DNA of 64,000 bases from NCBI RefSeq assembly GCF_002921135.1, contig NZ_PQVJ01000006.1:62001-126000 (forward strand), given 5' to 3'. The translations under genes and the position numbers were made by a program. Numbering within the stretch: position 1 is the stretch's first letter; each line of letters starts with the position of its first letter. Source of the DNA: Avibacterium gallinarum. Lineage in GTDB: Bacteria; Pseudomonadota; Gammaproteobacteria; Enterobacterales; Pasteurellaceae. The notes beneath the pieces are model-generated. The model was not told the DNA's origin, did no database searches, and saw only the letters and a list, made by a program, of their open reading frames with translations. Shown piece after piece: positions 60,475 to 64,000 of this stretch.

Positions 60475-61831
60475 ATGCTAATAATTCCAACAACTGCCCT
60501 ACGGTATAAAATGAACCAAAAACTAGCAGGACGTCATTTTCTTGCGAATTTTGCACCGCACTTTGTAGCGCTTGCTCCATTGAAGAAGATGAACTTGCTT
60601 TCAGCGTTTTGTTTTCTGATAACGCCACCGCTTGCAGTTCGGCTAACAATTCTTCACCACGTTGTCCACGATAGCCAGACAAGCTAATACAATGCCATTC
60701 ATCAATCACATCAAGCAGTGGGGAAAGCACGCCTTGGGCATCTTTATCTTTCAAAATACCACAAACAGCCAGAATACGTTGCGTCGGTTTTTTAAGTGCG
60801 GTGAGTTTTTCCGCCAAATATTTTGCGGCGTGTGGATTATGCCCTACATCAATAATCACTTGTGGCAAGGCTTTTTCGTTACAATGTAACAGTTCACTTA
60901 AACGCTGTCGCTGTGCGCTATCCAAAGGTTGAAAACGCCCTGTAAGTTGGACATTTTGCAACGCTTCACGGATATGTTGTTCTGCAATGTTAAACGGCAA
61001 ATAAGGCAACACCGCTAAAGCGGTGGCTGCATTCGCTAGGGGAATATGCGGAAAAGGCAGATTTTCTAACCGCACTTTTTTGCTTTCATTTTCGCCATTC
61101 TGACTGTGTTCACTTTGCCATTGCCAGTTTTGATCAGTTTGGCTGAATGTCCAATCTACCCCACGGCGGCTGAGCTGACAATGCAGCTTTTGCGCTTGTT
61201 CCAGCATTGTATTCGGCATATCAGGCTCACCAATAATGGCCGGTTTATTCGCTCGGAAAATCCCTGCTTTCTCAAAGGCAATTTGCTCACGGGTATCACC
61301 AAGAAAATCCGCGTGATCAATATCAATGCTGGTAATCACCGCAATATCGCTATCCACAATATTGGTGGCATCTAAGCGTCCGCCTAGCCCTACTTCCAAA
61401 ATCACCACATCAAGCTTAGCCTGTTTAAACAAATACAACGCCGATAAAGTGCTGTATTCAAAATAGGTCAAAGATTGGGTTTTATTCTGCTCAATAAAGG
61501 CAAAAGAGGCACTATGTTGCGCATCGGGCAATTCTTGATTTTTAATGCGAACACGTTCGTTATAGCGAATTAAATGGGGCGAAGAATACACGCCCACCCG
61601 ATAACCCGCATTGAGCAAGATCTGTTCCAACAAACGACAGGTTGTGCCTTTGCCATTTGTTCCACCAACGGTGATCACAAAAGGCGCAGGCTTGAGCAAA
61701 TCAAGCTGTTCTGCCACCGATTTAATGCGCTCAAGACCTAAATCGATGGCTTTAAAATGGCTTTGTTCCAAATAAGAAAGCCACTGCGACAAAGGCGAAG
61801 TGGCTGTTAAAGAAGATTTAAGATTATTCAT
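60473..61831 (-). CDS. folC: Dihydrofolate/folylpolyglutamate synthase
   Basis: FolC adds glutamate to dihydropteroate and to folates. The 452-aa Mur-ligase-fold protein has the P-loop [11 protein letters not shown] (56-64), [47 protein letters not shown] and [18 protein letters not shown] near the C-terminus encodes QSAVQNSQ. It overlaps the accD stop by 8 bp, the conserved accD-folC pair. Confidence 0.96.
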   Translation of the reverse strand: MNNLKSSLTATSPLSQWLSYLEQSHFKAIDLGLERIKSVAEQLDLLKPAPFVITVGGTNGKGTTCRLLEQILLNAGYRVGVYSSPHLIRYNERVRIKNQELPDAQHSASFAFIEQNKTQSLTYFEYSTLSALYLFKQAKLDVVILEVGLGGRLDATNIVDSDIAVITSIDIDHADFLGDTREQIAFEKAGIFRANKPAIIGEPDMPNTMLEQAQKLHCQLSRRGVDWTFSQTDQNWQWQSEHSQNGENESKKVRLENLPFPHIPLANAATALAVLPYLPFNIAEQHIREALQNVQLTGRFQPLDSAQRQRLSELLHCNEKALPQVIIDVGHNPHAAKYLAEKLTALKKPTQRILAVCGILKDKDAQGVLSPLLDVIDEWHCISLSGYRGQRGEELLAELQAVALSENKTLKASSSSSMEQALQSAVQNSQENDVLLVFGSFYTVGQLLELLA

Positions 61832-62723
61832 TCTCAGGGAGATTTTCTACTAATTCAGCTTGCACAAAAGGAGAAGGCTTATTAGAAAGTTTGCTTAACA
61901 AGCTCGCAAGGGTTTCACGCATATCACCACGTTTTACGATCATATCAATCGCCCCTTTTTCTAATAAGAACTCGCTGCGTTGGAAACCTTCTGGCAGTTT
62001 TTCGCGTACGGTTTGCTCAATCACGCGCGGGCCAGCAAAGCCAATTAAGGCTTTAGGTTCAGCAATATTAATATCGCCAAGCATAGCAAAACTTGCCGAA
62101 ACCCCACCAAGGGTTGGATCCGTTAGCACAGAAATAAAGGGTACGCCTTTTTCACGCATTCTTGCCAAAACTGCACTGGTTTTTGCCATTTGCATTAACG
62201 AAATCAATGCTTCTTGCATACGTGCGCCACCACTGGCTGAAAAACAGACAAAAGGACAATTGTCTTCAATGGCTTTTTCCGCTGCTTTAACAAATTTTGC
62301 CCCAACCACAGCGCCCATTGAACCACCCATAAAACTAAAGTTAGACGCCGCAGCAACCACAGGCATACCATATAACGTACCTGCCATTGCGATTAACGCA
62401 TCTTTTTCGCCTGTTTCTTTCTGTGCTGCGGTTAAACGATCTTTATATTTTTTTAAGTCTTTGAATTTTAAGATGTCTTTTGGCTCAAGATCTGCGGCAA
62501 TTTCCACCGCACTTTCTTTATCTAATAAAGCTAATAAACGTGTACGCGCATCAATACGCATATGGTGTCCACATTTTGGACAAACTTCTAAATTACGCGT
62601 TAATTCATCACGATATAATACTTGTCCGCAAGAGGTACATTTTGTCCAAACCCCTTCTGGCACGTTGGCCTTGCGTGTGTTTGATGCCGTATTCTTACTA
62701 AAAATTCGATCAATCCAGCTCAT
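61824..62723 (-). CDS. accD: Acetyl-CoA carboxylase carboxyltransferase beta subunit
   Basis: AccD with AccA transfers carboxyl from biotin to acetyl-CoA in fatty acid synthesis. The 299-aa protein has the zinc ribbon Cys29, Cys32, Cys48, Cys51 ([15 protein letters not shown]). The crotonase-like core is [53 protein letters not shown] and [21 protein letters not shown]. It starts the accD-folC operon. Confidence 0.97.
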   Translation of the reverse strand: MSWIDRIFSKNTASNTRKANVPEGVWTKCTSCGQVLYRDELTRNLEVCPKCGHHMRIDARTRLLALLDKESAVEIAADLEPKDILKFKDLKKYKDRLTAAQKETGEKDALIAMAGTLYGMPVVAAASNFSFMGGSMGAVVGAKFVKAAEKAIEDNCPFVCFSASGGARMQEALISLMQMAKTSAVLARMREKGVPFISVLTDPTLGGVSASFAMLGDINIAEPKALIGFAGPRVIEQTVREKLPEGFQRSEFLLEKGAIDMIVKRGDMRETLASLLSKLSNKPSPFVQAELVENLPENE

Positions 62724-62797
62724 TTTAACCCTTTCTTATTCATAAAAAATTCTGCTTATTACACCATAATTTGCACTAAGATTCTAGCTTTTAAACG

Positions 62798-63589
62798 CTA
62801 TAACTGATCGGACAAATAAAGTGGCCCAAGTGCATTTTGCGGAATGGCAAATTGTTCAGGATAATGCACTTGCACTAAATAAAGCCCTTCTGGTTTGGCG
62901 GTGGGCGCAGCCAACTTGCGATCTTTTTGCGCAAGCAGCCAGCTTATCCACTCCACAGGCTGACGCCCTGCTCCCACTTCCATTAAGCTGCCTACAATAT
63001 TTCGCACCATATGATGCACAAAGGCATTGGCTTGAATATCCACAATAATGTATTTTCCTTGTCTAATCACGTTCAAATGATGCACATTTCTCCAAGGCGT
63101 ATTGGATTGACATTGTGCCGCACGGAAAGAAGAAAAATCATTTTCGCCCAACAATGCCTGCCCTGCTTGGTGCATTAATGCGTGATCTAATGGCTGATGA
63201 TAATGGGTAACCCCTTCTGGCAAAATCGCCGAACGCAATTTATTGTTATAAATTACATAGCGGTAACGGCGTGCGGTAGCACTAAAACGCGCGTGAAAAT
63301 CCTCATCAACCTGCTTTGCCCAAGACACCGCAATATCATCGGGCAAATTGGCGTTTACCCCAAAACTCCACGCACTTTCTGCACGAATGGCGCTGGTTTC
63401 AAAATGCACCACCTGCCCTGTTGCGTGTACGCCAGAATCCGTCCGCCCTGCGCAGAAAATTTGACAGTCTTCATTCGCCACAAAAGAAATGGCTTTTTCC
63501 AACCGCTCTTGCACGCTGGCAACACTCTCCTGCCGTTGCCAGCCAAAATAATGCTTGCCGTTATATTCAATGCCAAGCGCAATTTTCAT
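62798..63589 (-). CDS. truA: tRNA pseudouridine(38-40) synthase TruA
   Basis: TruA makes pseudouridine at tRNA positions 38-40. The 263-aa protein begins [20 protein letters not shown] and has the catalytic loop [18 protein letters not shown] with Asp51. Further blocks are [31 protein letters not shown] and [17 protein letters not shown]. It precedes accD on the same strand with 74 bp between. Confidence 0.97.
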   Translation of the reverse strand: MKIALGIEYNGKHYFGWQRQESVASVQERLEKAISFVANEDCQIFCAGRTDSGVHATGQVVHFETSAIRAESAWSFGVNANLPDDIAVSWAKQVDEDFHARFSATARRYRYVIYNNKLRSAILPEGVTHYHQPLDHALMHQAGQALLGENDFSSFRAAQCQSNTPWRNVHHLNVIRQGKYIIVDIQANAFVHHMVRNIVGSLMEVGAGRQPVEWISWLLAQKDRKLAAPTAKPEGLYLVQVHYPEQFAIPQNALGPLYLSDQL

Positions 63590-63642
63590 TTTTCTATCCT
63601 AATTTCATCTAATGGGCTGGCATTATAAAGTAAATTTATTGC

Positions 63643-63670
63643 TTGATGAACCCTAACCAAGTGTTATCAT
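63643..63670 (+). promoter_or_regulatory. Candidate promoter of the patatin-like gene
   Basis: TTGATG, 16-bp spacer, TATCAT, 26 bp before the start codon. Confidence 0.5.
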
Positions 63671-63696
63671 ACAGCCTTTGTATTTCAAAGGGTGTG

Positions 63697-64000
63697 ATGA
63701 TGAAAGTTGGATTAGTGTTAGAAGGTGGTGCGATGCGTGGAATGTTCACGGCTGGCGTGCTTGATGTATTTCTTAAAGAAAATGTGCATATTGACGGCAT
63801 TGTGAGCGTGTCGGCTGGCGCGCTATTTGGTGTGAATTATCCTTCTAAACAAGCGGGGCGTGTTATTCGCTATAACCTAAAATACTTGAATGATAAGCGC
63901 TATCTTGGCTTTACTAGCCTATTTACCACAGGCAATATTGTTAATAAGGATTTCGCTTTTTATCAAGTGCCATTCACCCTTGATCCCTTTGATAACGAAG
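63697..64000 (+). CDS. Patatin-like phospholipase family protein, N-terminal part (partial)
   Basis: The first 101 codons of a gene cut by the right edge. MMKVGLVLEGGAMRGMFTAGVLDVFLKEN is the patatin start with the oxyanion loop GGAMRG. SVSAGALFGVNYPSKQ holds the nucleophile serine. In most relatives the nucleophile elbow is GxSxG; here the first glycine is serine (S-V-S-A-G). The closest plan is the YjjU group of patatin-like proteins of unknown substrate. Two adjacent ATGs (63697 and 63700) follow AAAGGG. Confidence 0.82.
   Translation, partial: MMKVGLVLEGGAMRGMFTAGVLDVFLKENVHIDGIVSVSAGALFGVNYPSKQAGRVIRYNLKYLNDKRYLGFTSLFTTGNIVNKDFAFYQVPFTLDPFDNE

Noticed and set aside
61891-62745. A 284-codon open frame on the plus strand opposite accD
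   Set aside because: AccD on the minus strand has the full zinc ribbon and catalytic core. The opposite frame encodes a low-complexity Ser/Ala/Pro-rich protein and is a shadow of it.

Overview
This window looks like chromosomal DNA from a member of the Pasteurellaceae. The Haemophilus-type DNA uptake signal sequence (USS, AAGTGCGGT / ACCGCACTT) occurs dozens of times, both inside genes and as inverted pairs between them. Gene content and order fit Haemophilus/Pasteurella/Aggregatibacter/Avibacterium-like genomes: malQ-glgBXCAP, mukFEB-sbcB, pheST-ihfA-nlpC, recBD, rplM-rpsI-sspAB and yfeABCD. I cannot fix the genus. I saw no rRNA, tRNA, CRISPR array, transposase or integrase.

Layout. 1-3270: 5' part of ppnN, queF and a zinc-ribbon gene on the minus strand; yqcC-truC on the plus strand. 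3370-5717: rplM-rpsI with a long structured leader, then sspA-sspB. 5718-7242: an AT-rich accessory gap that holds a chromosome-dimer-resolution (dif) site at 6119-6146 and two overlapping small genes of unknown function. 7243-16244: mukF-mukE-mukB, a DMT-family permease and sbcB, all minus. 16420-28958: an orphan BrnA-like antitoxin, ttcA, nlpC, pheS-pheT-ihfA, an RluA-type pseudouridine synthase, cls, a histidine phosphatase, a divergent mlc-bioD pair and asnS. 29017-35895: a small two-gene operon (61-aa unknown plus YbjN-like) next to a cluster of palindromes, then recD, recB and a DsrE-family gene. 36063-48015: a complete glycogen/maltodextrin operon, malQ-glgB-glgX-glgC-glgA-glgP, with a candidate CRP site upstream. 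48216-63589: housekeeping genes, including DUF805, ycgN-like, yccA-like, tusE, the yfeABCD metal transporter with a candidate Fur box, acyP, a DUF2057 gene with mgsA and yccS, cspD, yoaH, argF, folC-accD and truA. 63697-64000: the start of a patatin-like gene.

How it fits together. Near the dif site, the genes on the left (rplM to sspB, plus) and on the right (mukFEB-sbcB, minus) all point towards dif. That is expected if replication forks converge here, so the window probably spans the replication terminus. Genes for chromosome organisation and repair (mukFEB, sbcB, recBD, ihfA) lie close by.

Points most worth a second look: the dif site with its adjacent AT-rich two-gene cassette; a 60-residue lysine/alanine-rich, histone-H1-like tail on the glycogen branching enzyme GlgB; an Mlc-like regulator that has lost the zinc motif of its family; an orphan BrnA; a small operon beside three palindromes; and USS sequences that have become both terminators and a recurring SAVQ peptide.
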